A stretch of DNA of 64,000 bases from Pogonophryne albipinna (lineage: Eukaryota > Chordata > Actinopteri > Perciformes > Artedidraconidae): positions 38,537,240 through 38,601,239 of the forward strand of contig CM053252.1 of assembly GCA_028583405.1 (NCBI GenBank). Reading direction: 5' to 3'. Below, one piece after another: positions 12,797 through 24,715 of this stretch (position 1 is the stretch's first letter; each line of letters opens with the position of its first letter). The notes beneath the pieces were generated by a model. The model was not told the origin of the DNA. It saw only the letters and a program-made list of their open reading frames with translations, and ran no database searches. Position numbers and translations under genes: made by a program.

Positions 12797-14604
12797 CCTC
12801 TTAAGCCCTGAGCCTGTTTTTCAGGTTTCAGGCTCGAAAATGCCACTAACACAACAAAGACTATATCTTCACTTCTAAAAGGGGTAAATTAATAATCTTT
12901 TCTCTCAAAGCAAGGTTACATCTGTGAGTTGGATGTAGAAGTGTCAGAATCAATATAGATGTTTTTATTTTAAAGTAAATTCAGATGGAACATAGTAAAA
13001 ACATGTAAATTCTATGTCCGCCTAAAAAAAAACATTACTTATAGTAAAAACCACCCTTGAATGATGGGTTAGTAGACTAAAAGCTTTAGGAATCCAAACT
13101 ATAACATATAATAAGTACCCTGTATCAAGATTGATGCGAAACAAGTGAAATTTGACCTTTTTAGAGAGGTTTAGAAAAATAAAGTCCAGGCGGACTCACC
13201 TCTGGGTAATTTGAGAACCATCAGTTCCATTTGAACTTTTTCACTGTAAAAATCATTTTATTACTTTGAATTTCCACTATAGGTATTCATTCCATCCAAA
13301 TACAACTGTTGTGAAAAAAAATTATTTTTTCAAAAAAAACACACAATGCTAACAGTGAGCCTCTGAATTAGCCCCGAGCGAAAAATGCTAACCTATTACT
13401 GCACCGAAAATCACTCCTAGCTCCCTTATTACTTATCCTAGCTGCACATCCAACACATTGTTTATGATCGTAAAGACACAGAATCTAACAGTGCCCACCT
13501 CAACACTGAAAGATACAAACTCGCGACGTTATCAACAAAAACGTACATCAAAACAAGTGGAGCTAGGTACTAACATGCGCTAGGCTAATGGCTTACCTTC
13601 ATCTTTGTCTGGTCTAAACTGGTCTTCAATGGCATTACAATGATAAAAACGATGATGTAGTTAATCCATAGGTTAATATCCAATGTGACTGTGTCCCCTT
13701 TGAAATGTTCTGATAATCTATAAGCAATAAAACTGCAATTCCGTTATCTGCTGTCCGCTCTGTGCTCCGTGCGGTCTGTGCTCCTGCAGTTACGTAGTAA
13801 ACAATAAATGAAGTCGGCTGCGTAATGTACTTAAACTGGCTGGCATTCTTTATACTTTACGCAGGACCATATCTCTGGAACCCATTGATCGATTCGTGTG
13901 ATTTACACCTTTTTCTTAACCATCAGAACCAATAGAATCGATGGGCAGTTCCCAAATCCACGTAAACATTACTATTGCGGACTTAATAGAGAAGCGAACA
14001 AAGCATATCTGAAAGTGCACGCCTGGACGGCAAAACTTTATACCCAGTATATTGCCATAAATATGATGATGAATTATCAGTCAAAATTTCTACGTGACAC
14101 AAAGACATTGGATTAACCTTGAGCGGCGTTTTTATTCCGGTGAACACAACTTTTGATCACAAATCAAAAAAGGTAAGACGTAATTATTGTAATATTTTTG
14201 AAACCGGATGTTGTTTACTTTCTCTTTTCTGGCTGATAGCTCCAGGGATTCGGGGTCCTACAGTGATGATATTACATGTCTGGAATCTGTGGAGTCTCAG
14301 CTTTAAATCGTATATCTTGTTTGTGCAGTTACGATAAGTAATAAGGGCATTTCTACCGTGAGTGCTGTGCAAAAGTCCGTTAGCATTAGTTAGCATTTTT
14401 TCGCTCCATGCTAATTCAAAGGCTTGGTATTACTCTTGTGTTTCTTTTAGCTAAAAATGGTTCACATTGTCAGTTAGCGGAGTTTCTTACCGTTAAAAGG
14501 GTATGGAACATTAATAGTTTCATAAATGTTAAGAAGCCCTGAGACATAGTCTCGTAAAAAAACTGTGGGGGGGGTCCACTGGGGGGACCCTCGGGCTTAA
14601 GAGG
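12797..14604. mobile_element. piggyBac-like non-autonomous element, TTAA target site
   Basis: The termini CCTCTTAAGCCC and GGGCTTAAGAGG are perfect 12-base inverted repeats. They are flanked by TTAA on both sides (12793-12796 and 14605-14608), the piggyBac target signature. The element is 1808 bp long with no transposase domain. It landed in a LINE 3' region. Confidence 0.8.
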
Positions 14605-14608
14605 TTAA

Positions 14609-15475
14609 GCAATAGCTCACGACAGGCCGTGGTATATGCTCATTATATCACAGCTAAGGGGCGTGGTTCGGCCCGACGCGAAGCGGAGGGTCGACAGTTT
14701 GTTTTCATCTGATTTCAAATAAACAAAGTCTTGGTTTTAAGAATATTAAACTTGTTTCGCCAAATTCAGATGATAAAAACAACTTTTAAGATTGTAAAGG
14801 CATAATTACAAGAGGCAACTTAACGTCACAGCAGGCATAACAACAGACGGTGTTTCTTGTGAGGGTTTCCCCGGGAAACAAACACAATACACACAAATGC
14901 GTCACAGATTATTTTGCGGTATTTGAAATCATCTACGCAGCTCGCGACGTAACTAGGAGTCTAGTGGACGGTATCAGTACTACAAGTAAAAAAATAAAAA
15001 ATAAATTGTAATTTAAAAAAATAATTAATTACGTTGTTTATAAATTAATCTGAGGGCCGCAAAAAGAGGAGGTGGGGGCCGCATGGGGCCCGCGGGCCAC
15101 AATTTGCCCATCCCTGTTCTAGGCTGTTGCTTGGCGTGGTGAGAACATTGCTCCACTTTCTCCGGTCCCCGAGATTCGGCTTCCAGTAGCTCTGGAGAGA
15201 GCTTTCGCACCTGTGGCCACTAACGGTCATAATTTCTCTGCTTTGTTTCAAGACCCGCATCAGAAAGCTTTTGAATGGTGGTACTTTTCCAGTTGGTCTA
15301 CCTGCTCTTCACGTAGCTCTGCATGTCGTCGTTTAGGTGCTTTTTTTTCTGGAGATAGGCACTCCTCAATCCACTCCTCCATAGTAAGACCCCCCCGGAG
15401 GTCGAAGTTAATCTTAAATGTTTCCATCTTATGCTTTGTAAGTTTGTTTCGTAATGGAAGAAATGTAAATATATT
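14609..15475. mobile_element. Composite repeat with a hAT 3' end at 15116
   Basis: GGGCCACAATTTGCCCATCCCTG, ending at 15116, is a typical hAT 3' terminus of the CAGGGATGGGCAAA type. Its 5' partner is not visible. The CCGTGGTATA...CTATATCAC-type motif at 14631 recurs in modified form at 15805, so an outer repeat probably spans 14630-15840. Confidence 0.4.
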
Positions 15476-15893
15476 TATAAAACTGACAAGTCAAATCAAG
15501 CAATCTGATTGGTCGATAGTGTTTTTGCGGACCTCTTCGATTACAGATTTGAAAACATCGTTGCTTGCTTTAAAAGTAGCACAATTCATTATGTCAAACG
15601 TTAGAAAGTATCTAGATATCCCTGCCCTAATGCCAAAGGAACTGCACACTGAATATGTTTTGCCGTTTGATGTCTATGTCTGGACCGCTGCGTAAAAAGG
15701 AGGGTTTCTTCCCCGTTACTTCGCTGCTTTCTTGTTCCAGCCCAACGGTATACTGTTTTTCTCAGACGCGGAGGGATACTGACTTGCTGTGAAAAGTAAC
15801 TTACAATTCTACCCGTGGTATACGCTCAGTATATCACCGCTAAGAACCAATCAGATTGCTTGATTTGACTTGTCCATTTTATAAATGTTTATA
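15474..15893. mobile_element. Foldback/MITE with about 45-bp inverted ends
   Basis: The left arm contains ACAAGTCAAATCAAGCAATC followed by TGATTGG. The right arm contains CCAATCA followed by GATTGCTTGATTTGACTTGT. Together the arms cover about 45 bases with few mismatches. The ORF running through it has no recognisable domain. Superfamily unknown. Confidence 0.55.
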
Positions 15894-16011
15894 TAGATAT
15901 ATATTTATTCGTTTTATGTGGAAATGCACTGCGAGGATTGCTTTTTTAAATTTCGTTGTACCTGGTGCGATGACAATAAAGGAATTCTATTCTATTCTAT
16001 TTTATTCATTT
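15894..16011 (+). mobile_element. Probable LINE 3' tail
   Basis: AAATTTCGTTGTACCTGG, then GATGACAATAAAGG and short TTCTA repeats: the usual 3' tail of several fish LINE families. Position and orientation fit the LINE fragment ending at 12796, with the intervening DNA explained by insertions. Confidence 0.55.
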
Positions 16012-16069
16012 TATATACATTTTATTACATTTTAGTTATATAATTAGATTGATTTTTTGTTTGTTTTAT

Positions 16070-16124
16070 CTGAGTGTTCCAGGGTATTCTCTGAATACCT
16101 TGAAGGCCCTGACGGTTCGCCACT
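16070..16124. mobile_element. 3' end of a CAGTGGCG-family hAT
   Basis: GGCCCTGACGGTTCGCCACTG matches the 3' terminus of the element at 5566-6702 with one substitution. It probably closes the copy whose interior is seen at 12063-12330. Confidence 0.6.
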
Positions 16125-16429
16125 GCCAAAATGATATATTCTTTTCACATGTAAATTGGTTCCGCCTTTGTTTGTTTATGTATACCTTTATTTTGTACCC
16201 GGGGGGTGTATTTTGCTGTCGCACGTCCGGGTCCAGCTTCAGTTAGCGTTGATGCTCAATGCAGGTCAGTCATGTTTTAATTTGCCCTCCATCAGTTCTG
16301 GTGTCTTTTTCTAGTTAGACCTAAACTATATTATTTTATTTTGTAATGGTAATGTTAAGGAACCCTCCGGTTTAGCTTCTTTGTGTAAATAACTTGTAGA
16401 TCTGATGTTAAAACCGAACTTTTCAGGAA
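16125..16429. other. Unassigned
   Basis: No gene or repeat boundary recognised. Confidence 0.4.
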
Positions 16430-16790
16430 TAGTATAGGGGAGTGATTTGTAAAATATGCATAAAGAAAAAGTAAATCTGTTTACAGTTCTGTTTCATATG
16501 GGTGTTGAGATGTATCCATAGATTTAGTCCCTAATGTTGCTCTCAAAGTGCACCAGATTGATGCATTTAACTTCAACATTTAAAAAAAAATCTTCCCGGG
16601 GGAGCTTGCCCCCGGACCCCCTAGAGGAGGTTAGGTCCTGCACCCCCCGTAAAATTGTCCCACCCACATTGAGGATGCTTCCTATGCTCATGCCTGAGAC
16701 ACAGTTTCATGAATATTGTTATTTGTTGCCCCCACGGGCGGGGGCATGGGGTTTAACAGGTTTTAAAGTATCCCATGTGTTAGTGCATTT
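16430..16790 (+). mobile_element. Fragment of hAT family A
   Basis: Homologous to 23320-23480 of the complete element at 21774-23571: GGGGAGTGATTTGTAAAATAT, then GCACCAGATTGATGC, then a poly-A run and CTTCCCG. It extends into a G/C-rich stretch (GGGGGAGCTTGCCCCCGG) that the complete copy lacks. Confidence 0.6.
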
Positions 16791-16976
16791 TTATATATTT
16801 TCCCTTTGAATGGCAGGAAATTAGTATTCAAATGTTGATTGAATTTTTGGTCCCCTCCAATGTTGACTCCATGGTTACGGCCTTGGTTCATAGTAAAGAA
16901 AATTGTGTGTGTGTCTGTCAGTGTGTGTCATCATCTCTCTCTCATTCTCTCTCTCCCTCTCTCTCTCTCTCACCAG

Positions 16977-17672
16977 GTCAATGCAGCTTATGATGACATT
17001 CTCCTTCACAACAACGTGAGGTGGCTGAGTAAGGGAAGGGTTCTGGAGCGATTTTGGGCCACAAGGAAAGACCTGCAGATGTTTTTGTCTGAGCAGAAAA
17101 ATGCCAAAGCCAAACAGTACCTTGATTTTGTGCAGGATGATGAAAAGATGGAATGTGTGGCCTTTTTGGTGGATGTGACATCTCATCTAAATTAGCTCAA
17201 CCTCAAACTCCAAGGCCAAGGCAACACAGTGTGTGACCTTATGTCTGCAGTACGTTCTTTCCAAAGAAAGTTGGAGATCTTCAGGAGTGACATAACAGAG
17301 GCACATCTCCACTTTCCAACTCTATTGGAGCAAACTAATGGTAATCACCATCACACTCATGTTGCATTCCTGGAGAGGCTGGCTGAGAATTTTCAAAAAC
17401 CGTTTTGATGATTTCAGTCTTGGTAAGCAAGTCCTGCTCTGTATTGGATCTCTATTTCTGGTGAAGAATGCTCAAGAATTCTCAAGAGAGGCACAGAGCA
17501 TCTTCCCTTGGGCAAATGTTTAATCTCTGCAAACTGAGCTCATAGATCTCCCGGAGAATGTTGCTCTGAAGGAAGTGGACTGTGACCCTGAGACATTCTG
17601 GACAAAGATGGCTACTGCAGCAAATGTCCCCCACCTTCAGAAGGTGGCCATTCATTTGCTAACCATGTTCAA
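16977..17672 (+). pseudogene. hAT transposase, C-terminal half, broken
   Basis: The first block is VRWLSKGRVLERFW with a following AFLVDVTSHLN. After a TAG come LNLKLQGQGNTVCDLMSAV and RSFQRKLEIF, then DDFSLGKQVLL, and finally PETFWTKM with HLLTMF. This order is the catalytic-core to pre-dimerisation region of Charlie/ZMYM-like hAT transposases. I count two in-frame stops (near 17193 and 17521) and a frameshift near 17400. The conserved dimerisation end is missing after 17672. The 5' side starts right after a CT-rich tract ending in CACCAG, which resembles a splice acceptor, so this may be a transposase exon. Confidence 0.75.
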
Positions 17673-18172
17673 CATATTGCTGTTAGTCTGGATTTTCCAC
17701 AATGAACACTTTCTCCTCTCCTTTCGGTTGGGGAGGTCCAGTGGTTCCTAAGCTAAAGGAGGTTATAAAGGAAGTTTGAAACCTCCTTTCCTATCATCTA
17801 GAGAATTTGAACGGCACTTATCATGGCTGCCACTGAGGGACTTCCGGGTCATTTCACTCCGTTAGGAAGGTTCCTAAGCTAAATGGACTATTCGACTTCA
17901 GCCCTAGTGTTTGTCTAATTCTGTCTTATTTTGGTATTGACTCTACCCTCTCGTTTCAGGTGTCTGCACTTCCTGTCCTTGTGTGTCACCTGTCAGACTG
18001 ATTAGAGGTTTCTCAATACTCAAATTTCCCCTCCTCGACTCCTCCGGTAGTGACCCGGAAATTAATTTCAGCGCGCCATTTTGAAGGACATCTCATTTCT
18101 CTAAATGCACTTCGAGGACCAAGCATCGAGCATCGAGGAGGCTCTCTGGAGGAGCTATAACCGAGGATACAC

Positions 18173-18592
18173 TATGGATGTATAATAAGAACTGGATACA
18201 GCGTGGGAGGCGGGCCTCATTCATTCCTATGAGAGTTGCTCATTGGCGCATGATGATAAAATGGCCCAACTTTTGAGAGAGTGAAACGTCACAGATTACC
18301 CGGCATGCCTGAGAAGTACCCGTATGTGCGCTCATAGCGCATGCGCAACTTTATCCAAAATGCTCGTTCACATCAAGCACGTCAATTTGCGTACACGTAA
18401 CAGCTCCGCACGTTCATGACAGCATGGTAATGATTTGTTATTATGATGGATTTGATATTAACGAGGCGGCAGTTAGCAGCTAGCGGCTAGCTAGTCATTA
18501 TGCTAATGTGCACATCAATCGTTATGTACTTATATTACGCTGTAACAGGATCTAGTGATATCCAAGCAACAGAGCTTCATTTAGCATGAAAG
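18173..18592. repeat. Interspersed repeat, copy 2 (copy 1 at 1531-1906)
   Basis: High-identity match to 1548-1906. This copy keeps the extra segment with CTCATTCATTCCTATGAGAG that copy 1 lacks. It is nested inside the 38-bp-TIR element. Confidence 0.7.
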
Positions 18593-18617
18593 AATTATTG
18601 CACTGTATATATGTATG

Positions 18618-18652
<35 letters not shown>
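18618..18652. repeat. AT microsatellite
   Basis: A pure (AT)n run of about 35 bases, flanked by ACAGTGCAATAAG-type short inverted motifs. Confidence 0.9.
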
Positions 18653-19335
18653 TGCAATAAGCTTCTTAGTGCAATAAGAAGCTACAGGGACGTTTATCTA
18701 ACGTCGGTAATATTAACTTTATTTAATACAACATTTACGGTACAATATTTAATCATACAGCATACATACATGTAGTATGATAATGAATTCCAGCAAACAT
18801 GTGCAATATCCATTATTACAGCTCCGTGTGATAGCAGTAAGACGATATGGGTCCGTTCTTATTGTGCATCCATGTGCATCCCAGTCTCTGATTGTGTTAC
18901 GTTATTATGAGAGTGCTCTCATAGCCTACTTGTTTGATTCTGAAATTGTATATATTTATATAAATATATGTGTGTGTGTATATGTCCGCATCTGTAGCCT
19001 GTTATTGTCTCATTATACAGCACTGTCAATGAATTAAAAGTAAATATATAAGTCGTCATGAACACATCTGTCCATCAGACAGAGGGCTGCTGTGCCTCCT
19101 GTCATCATTAATGGACGTCTCTTTAAAATGACCGCTCAGAGGAGAGGAGTTCTCATTTCTCTAACCGCCTGCTGCTTCCCCTCCTCTCTCCTCGGTTCCC
19201 CTCCGCGACTCCTCCGCTCGCATCTCCTGTGGGCGGGACTAAGACACGAGGATAGGAGTCGAGGAGGGGAAATTTGAGTATTGAGAAGCCTCTATTGTTG
19301 TCTCCGCCCCTGATTGTGTCCACCTGTGCCCCATT

Positions 19336-19340
<5 letters not shown>

Positions 19341-19398
<58 letters not shown>
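19341..19398 (+). repeat. GT microsatellite
   Basis: A pure (TG)n run of about 56 bases inside the LTR-like sequence, directly before TATATAGCCC. Confidence 0.95.
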
Positions 19399-19402
<4 letters not shown>

Positions 19403-19634
19403 GCCCTTCTCTCCCTTTGTCTTGTGTTGGTTCGTCTTGTCTTTTCATCGTGTCTATGCCTGTAAACCAGAGACCTGTACAGTATGTACTGTAAACCTAG
19501 TCGAACCTAGAGATTCGTTTGAGAGTCCTAGTAGATCCTAGTGATCATTATTGAAGACTTTGTAGTCTTTTATAATAAAGAACATTACAAAGACAACGGA
19601 ATCGTGCATCTGATTTCCTATGAGCCCATCGTGT

Positions 19635-20170
19635 CAATTGTGTACTTGAGTAAAAGTAGAAGTGTAGGAATACTCTGTTACAAGTACAATTCCTGCATTA
19701 AAATGTTTTTACTAAAGAAGTTTACAGAAGTTTAAAGAAGCATCAAAATATATTTAAAGTGCCAAAAGTAAAAGTAGTGATTGTGCAGATTAATCAATTT
19801 CAGAATAATATATATGATATGTTTTATGATGATTGATCAATAAAGTGTTCTCAAAGCTGGTAAAGGTGCAGCTAGTTTGAATGGCTTTGTAGACTGCAGG
19901 GTAGCTTGTGGATTTACTCCAGGTGGAACTAAAGTCTGATTTAACACTTGATTATATTTCACATCATTCATCCACATCTGTAAAGTAACTAAAGGTATTA
20001 AATACATGTTGTGGAGTAAACATACATCATTTACCTCTGAATTGTAGTGGAGTAGAAGTACAAAATAGCAACACATCAAAATACATAAGTAAAATACAAG
20101 TATCTCAACATTTTACTTAATTACAGTACTTGAGTAAATCTAATCTACTTAGTTACTTCTCACCTCTGCT
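19635..20170. repeat. Teleost interspersed repeat, copy 1 (copy 2 at 45655-45850)
   Basis: It contains the motifs ACTTGAGTAAAAGTAGAAGT, AAAAGTAAAAGTAGTGATTG and TACAGTACTTGAGTAAATCT. The interior from TACTCCAGGTGGAACTAAAG to ACCTCTGAATTGTAGTGGAG matches 45680-45830 in the opposite orientation. Non-coding. Confidence 0.6.
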
Positions 20171-21320
20171 TGTAACCTAATCAACACCCCACCTCCAAAA
20201 TAAGGTAATGAATGTATTGAATAATGAATAATATTGAATCATTATCTGAAAGCATTCTTCAGACAGCTGTTAAACTCCTCAGTGAAGGTCAGTATTCACA
20301 TACTGTATGTCCAGAATATACTGTTAATGTTTATAGTCCTCATATTCATTTATTATTAAAGTAAACAGTATTCATTCTACTCTATCTATTTTCTAATTTT
20401 ACATTTTATTCAATCTTATTCTATTTTATATGTATTTCCTACAGCTGCAAGTTATTTAAACCATTTTGTCTATTTCACTATGACATGTATATTTATGAAG
20501 TTGTTGGAGGAGCTTTAGAACTCAGATTTTCATGACAAAAAATTAGACTCTTGCACAATAAAGCTTTTGTGTCCTTTTTAAATCTCAGACCGTCCTTGGT
20601 GTTATTTAGCTGTTGACTGACATTATGCAGGATTCTAACCAACATTTGTAATCCTGTTTCATGCCATGAGCAGATGAGAAGGTCTGTGGTGAAGGAGAGT
20701 GATCAGCATGCAGACTCTGTGTCCTGCAGAGCCCCCCCCCCCCCCCTCCCCCTCTTCTGCTCAGTGAGACACAGAGCCTTGTGCTCCCAGCAGCCTCCTC
20801 TGTTTAATTTACATCTTAAGCTTTCAGCTGACGCTCCATCCAGAGCTGCTCGCAGAGAGGAAGCATTTCAGGGACACTTTGTGACAGGATTGAATCCATT
20901 ACTTTCCCCCCGTCGGAGTGTGAAATATTTTGGTGAACTACTTTAATGAAGGATGTCTGATTAAACTATTCATAACCTAAGTTGCACGAGCGGAGTTGAG
21001 GGTAAAATCTCTTTTGAAGTAGTCTATTTTTGGAGAGGACTAAAAGGGAAAATCTCACAGCATGAGACACAATAGGGCCAGATGTATGCAGAGTGGAGCC
21101 GTTTCTCAGAAAGAGCCCCAGCAGGGTAGCTGTTATTTAATATTCCAGAAAAACTAAATAAAGTAATGTCCCATTTGCAAATGTATCTGCTGGAAATATG
21201 AATTTTGGTTAATATCATACATTTAGCAGAAAGGATTAAACCCGGATTAAGTTAACCTTTTCAGAAATAACATGTGGAATGTTACGAAGTACATTAAATC
21301 TTGCATTGCACTTGTACTAA
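20171..21320. other. Unassigned intergenic sequence
   Basis: It holds a 16-base C run near 20732-20747 and no convincing gene. The 90-codon ORF across the C run has no conserved character. Confidence 0.4.
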
Positions 21321-21325
21321 TTTAA

Positions 21326-21505
21326 AGGTCCCATGTCATGGCCATTTCTACTGATCATAATTCCATTGTTGAGGTCTACTAGAATAGATTTACATTGTTC
21401 AATGTTCCAAACTCCCATTGGTTTCTCATACAGCATCTCTGTATAGTATGCATATTCACTGTCTGTCCTACACAGCTTGTTGGAGCTCCTGCCACGTAAG
21501 AAACA
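21326..21505 (+). mobile_element. TTAA-flanked MITE end, copy 1
   Basis: After TTAA (21322-21325) comes AGGTCCCATGTCATGGCC. About 170 bases are the reverse complement of 45430-45605, and a related start occurs at 24421. The TTAA target suggests a piggyBac-type family. The far end was not located. Confidence 0.55.
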
Positions 21506-21773
21506 ACATGCTCCCGTTGATTGCAAACACTCCGGAGATTCTTTTATTCACAAATAACCCTCTCTGGAAAATCCTAACTTGTGGAATAGTTTGGCCATTA
21601 AAATGCTTTTTGATTAGATTTCTAACGAGAAGTGTATATTGTACTCTTATAATCTACGTCCAGTGGATGTGTAGGATCTATAGTTTGATAGATATTACGA
21701 AGATGATTTGAGGTCTCGCCAGGAGAACGTGTATATGGCCATGCGGCAGCTTCCATGTAAAGTTAGCGTCAAC

Positions 21774-23571
21774 CAGGGGCGGCGCCAGGGGGGAGCTAGG
21801 GGGTGTTGAAGCACCCCCCAGGATTGCCAAAGCACCCCCTAAGCACCCCCAAGAAATGTTTTTTGTTTTTTTTTCGAAAATTATTATTATTATTTTTATT
21901 AAATTAAATTAGAAAAATTATTGATTACATCAATGCAAATGTAAAACAAACACATTTTTGACCAAAAACATAAAGCCAACACAGGTGATATGATTAGGCC
22001 AATGGCCAGCACCCATTCGATTTTTGACCTACCCATAGGCTAAATTACTTTGAGACACTTGATTGACTTCCTGTTAGCAGCAAAGTGAAAAATGTATCGT
22101 TTTTTAGTCCTTAAACGTCCACTCAATCAAAACCACCTGAAAGCGAGAGGGATTCTGGACATAATAGCCTAGCCTCGTGAGTACAAGTAGCTTACTTCTG
22201 GATCTCTGTGTTTCATTCAAGCTCTGCTCTGTGTGTGTGTGGTATGGCGTTATATTTGTGCCTCTATCCTGAGCACGCAATGAAACATGTTGAGCATAGA
22301 AAATGCTATTGAGCGCGCACTTGAACATTTTTGAGCACAGAGAAATATATTTTCTCTCATAAAACTCCTGCTCCGTGCGCAAGCAGACCGCTGCACGCGC
22401 TCTCTCTCCCCCGCTCGCTCGACCTCTCCAGCCTGTGCGCGCTCAGCTTTGCCTGCGCTCGCTCAAGTTGTCACAGCGTTACAAATGTGCCACAAAACCA
22501 ACCAATCGGAGAACTCGAGAAGGTCAATTCTGATGGGCTGGTCCAGCGCCATGTAGAGAGAAGAGTTGTGACAGCGGAAGTCCAAAATGCTTGATCATCA
22601 CGTGGTTCAGAGAGACTCAGAAAGTTCCCGGAAGTTCGTGGCGGGCCATTTGAATCACGATTTGAATGCATTAATAACAGGATAGAAATGCAATTTTTGG
22701 TAATTAGTGTTCAATAAAGGTTTTGATTTGCAATATGTATACAACATATCGATATGTGTATGTAGTTACATCAATGTGTTTGTTTGTTTTTAAGTAAAAT
22801 GTGCTAATAATTGAGGATTAAGATAAAATAAGAAGTACTTTATTGATACCAATTGGGGAAATGTTTACGCTGCAGCAGCAAAAGACAAGGAGGCATTGTA
22901 CATTAGACAGTTAAAAGACTAGAATTAAACCATCGAAAATGTAAACATCTTAAATAGAAATAACATAGCATTACAACGTAGAAAGTAGAAAATATACATA
23001 GTGTGAACAGCTATCTTACCTGTTAACATATACATGTTAGGCTAACGTTAACAAATATAACGCCATACTATGGCACGATCATTTTGTGTGCCTGCGCGAG
23101 CCGGTGGGAGATCGTTGTGGTTAGCATCTGGTGCTAGCTAGCCAAGCTAACGGATATAAGGAGCTTTTTCAACAACAAGGTGGAGGGAGAACTCTCTCCT
23201 GTCAGACGGAGAGTCTCAGATAACCTCAGCTCAGGTGAAGTAAAGGGCTCTCAGTGTTTAGATAGTTAACTTTAGTCTAGTTATCTCAGTGGGTCTCAAA
23301 CGGTTTGTTTTAAAAGGGGAGTGATTTGTAAAATATCTATAAAGAAATAGAAAATCTGTTTACAGTTCTGTTTCATATGGGTGGTGTTGAGAGATGTATC
23401 CATAGATCTCTTAATGTTGCTCTCAAAGTGCACCAGATTGATGCTTTTAACTTCAATATTTAAAAAAAATCTTCCCGCATTAATGGGAAACCCTTAATGT
23501 TTGAGCACCCTCTATGAAACGTCAAGCTACCCCACAGCACCCCCTAGAGAAAATCTCTGGCGCCGCCACTG
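21774..23571. mobile_element. hAT family A, complete non-autonomous copy
   Basis: The termini are CAGGGGCGGCGCCAGGGG and CTCTGGCGCCGCCACTG. An exact 8-base TSD, GCGTCAAC, flanks it at 21766-21773 and 23572-23579. It is 1798 bp long. Related fragments occur at 16430-16790, around 25100/28175, and at 38641-38975. It carries AAGCACCCCC-type G/C tracts at both ends. No transposase ORF is visible. Confidence 0.93.
22826..22960. repeat. LINE-type end motif inside hAT family A
   Basis: The motif ACTTTATTGATACCAATTGG with GGGAAATG resembles the TTTATTGATCCCAA end seen also at 45630 and 63310. This is probably a short retroposon end captured in the element. Confidence 0.4.
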
Positions 23572-23579
23572 GCGTCAAC

Positions 23580-24420
23580 CCTCACGGGGTGAAAACAGTA
23601 TTTCCGGTCTCGAAGTTTTCATAATAAAACCGGAAGTATTCCCCTCACTGTCAAATGATTACACAGTGATATATCTGCATTACTCATCCACTAAAAAACA
23701 TCAGTTTATCCTTGTTAATTACACAATATTGATTGGTTTAAATTGTGTACAATGCTTTTGTGTTTTTAACCTTCGATTCAGAGAAACAACTAGTTTTTTC
23801 GGAGTTTAGACACTACAGAGTTTCCGAAGACACTACACTACCCAGAATCCAGAGCTATCGTTTGGGACTACAACATCCACCTTGCTTTACAAACCCCGTG
23901 ATTAGTCCTCAAGCTCTGTGATTGGATGTTGGAGTGACAGTGCAACAAGGTTACGCCGAGCGTCAAACAGCTCTTTGAAATGGAATGGAACCATGGCAGA
24001 CTATCCAAAACTGGACTCGGACGGGTCCAGCCCAGCCCTTCCCCCCCAGAACTACACATGCTGGCTATTGTGTGTTTCGCAACATGTTCTATGGCACGTC
24101 TCTACTGGGAATTGTAGATTTAAAAGACGTTTTCGTATTTCCCACAATTAGGAGTTGCCAGTATTAAACTGTTTACACCCCTGGAGGTTTAGGGGATACG
24201 AACATTTAAAACATATAATTAATAAATGGGTGAAAATTGTTTGTGCCCATAATGGGCAGCATTAATATATACCCACATGACACCTAAGGTCAGAAGAGCT
24301 TTATTTAACAGCTGGTCTTATGTCTGTGACCCCTCCTGTTGTTCATTGATAAGCCTGAAACATGCACTTGTCAAGGTTCAGAGGAACATTTTGCAAATAT
24401 GGCAGTAGCCATCGATCATC
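23580..24420. other. Unassigned intergenic sequence
   Basis: Short ORFs only. It contains CCGGAAGTATT motifs and no clear repeat ends. Confidence 0.4.
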
Positions 24421-24715
24421 TTAAAGGTCCCATGTCATGCTTTTCCGGTGCCCTTGTGTGTTATGAAGGTTTTTCTGCATGTAAACTGTCTGCAGAGTCA
24501 AAAACCCTCAAAGTACACCCTGTAGGGAGTAAAACTCTAACACAGAAAAGACCTCCCCAAAACGCCTAGTTGGAGATTTCTCATTTTCCAATGTTTTCTT
24601 CCTGGGTATCGCTACGTAGGGATACCCAGTAGCCACGCCCAGAGCTATGGCCGCACCCTCTGCCAGCCGAACATACTGTTGGAAGCTAAGGTTCAGTTCA
24701 AAACTGTATCCAGTC
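24421..24715 (+). mobile_element. TTAA-flanked MITE, copy 2, split by the 24724-30220 hAT
   Basis: It starts TTAAAGGTCCCATGTCATGC and continues as a CCACGCCCAGAGC-type repeat body. The hAT that begins at 24724 interrupts it, and the sequence resumes at 30229. Confidence 0.5.

Larger units (their letters stand above)
18004..19294. mobile_element. TIR element with about 38-bp near-perfect inverted ends
   Basis: The left end begins GAGGTTTCTCAATACTCAAA and continues TTTCCCCTCCTCGACTCCT. The right end is its reverse complement with one mismatch. The flanks share ATT (or TA, depending on alignment), so both a 2-base and a 3-base TSD are possible. It contains the repeat copy at 18173-18592 and an AT microsatellite. 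No transposase is seen. Confidence 0.8.
17900..19640 (+). mobile_element. LTR-like sequence split by a TIR element
   Basis: 17920-18002 and 19295-19600 join into one unit: a T/G/C-rich leader, TCACCTGTCAGACTGATT followed by GTTGTCTCCGCCCCTGATTG, a GT microsatellite, TATATAGCCC, TCTTGT repeats and an AATAAAGA signal near 19573. This resembles the layout of the LTR at 47406-47783. Neither the terminal TG/CA nor any internal region could be fixed, so it may be a solo LTR. Confidence 0.4.
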
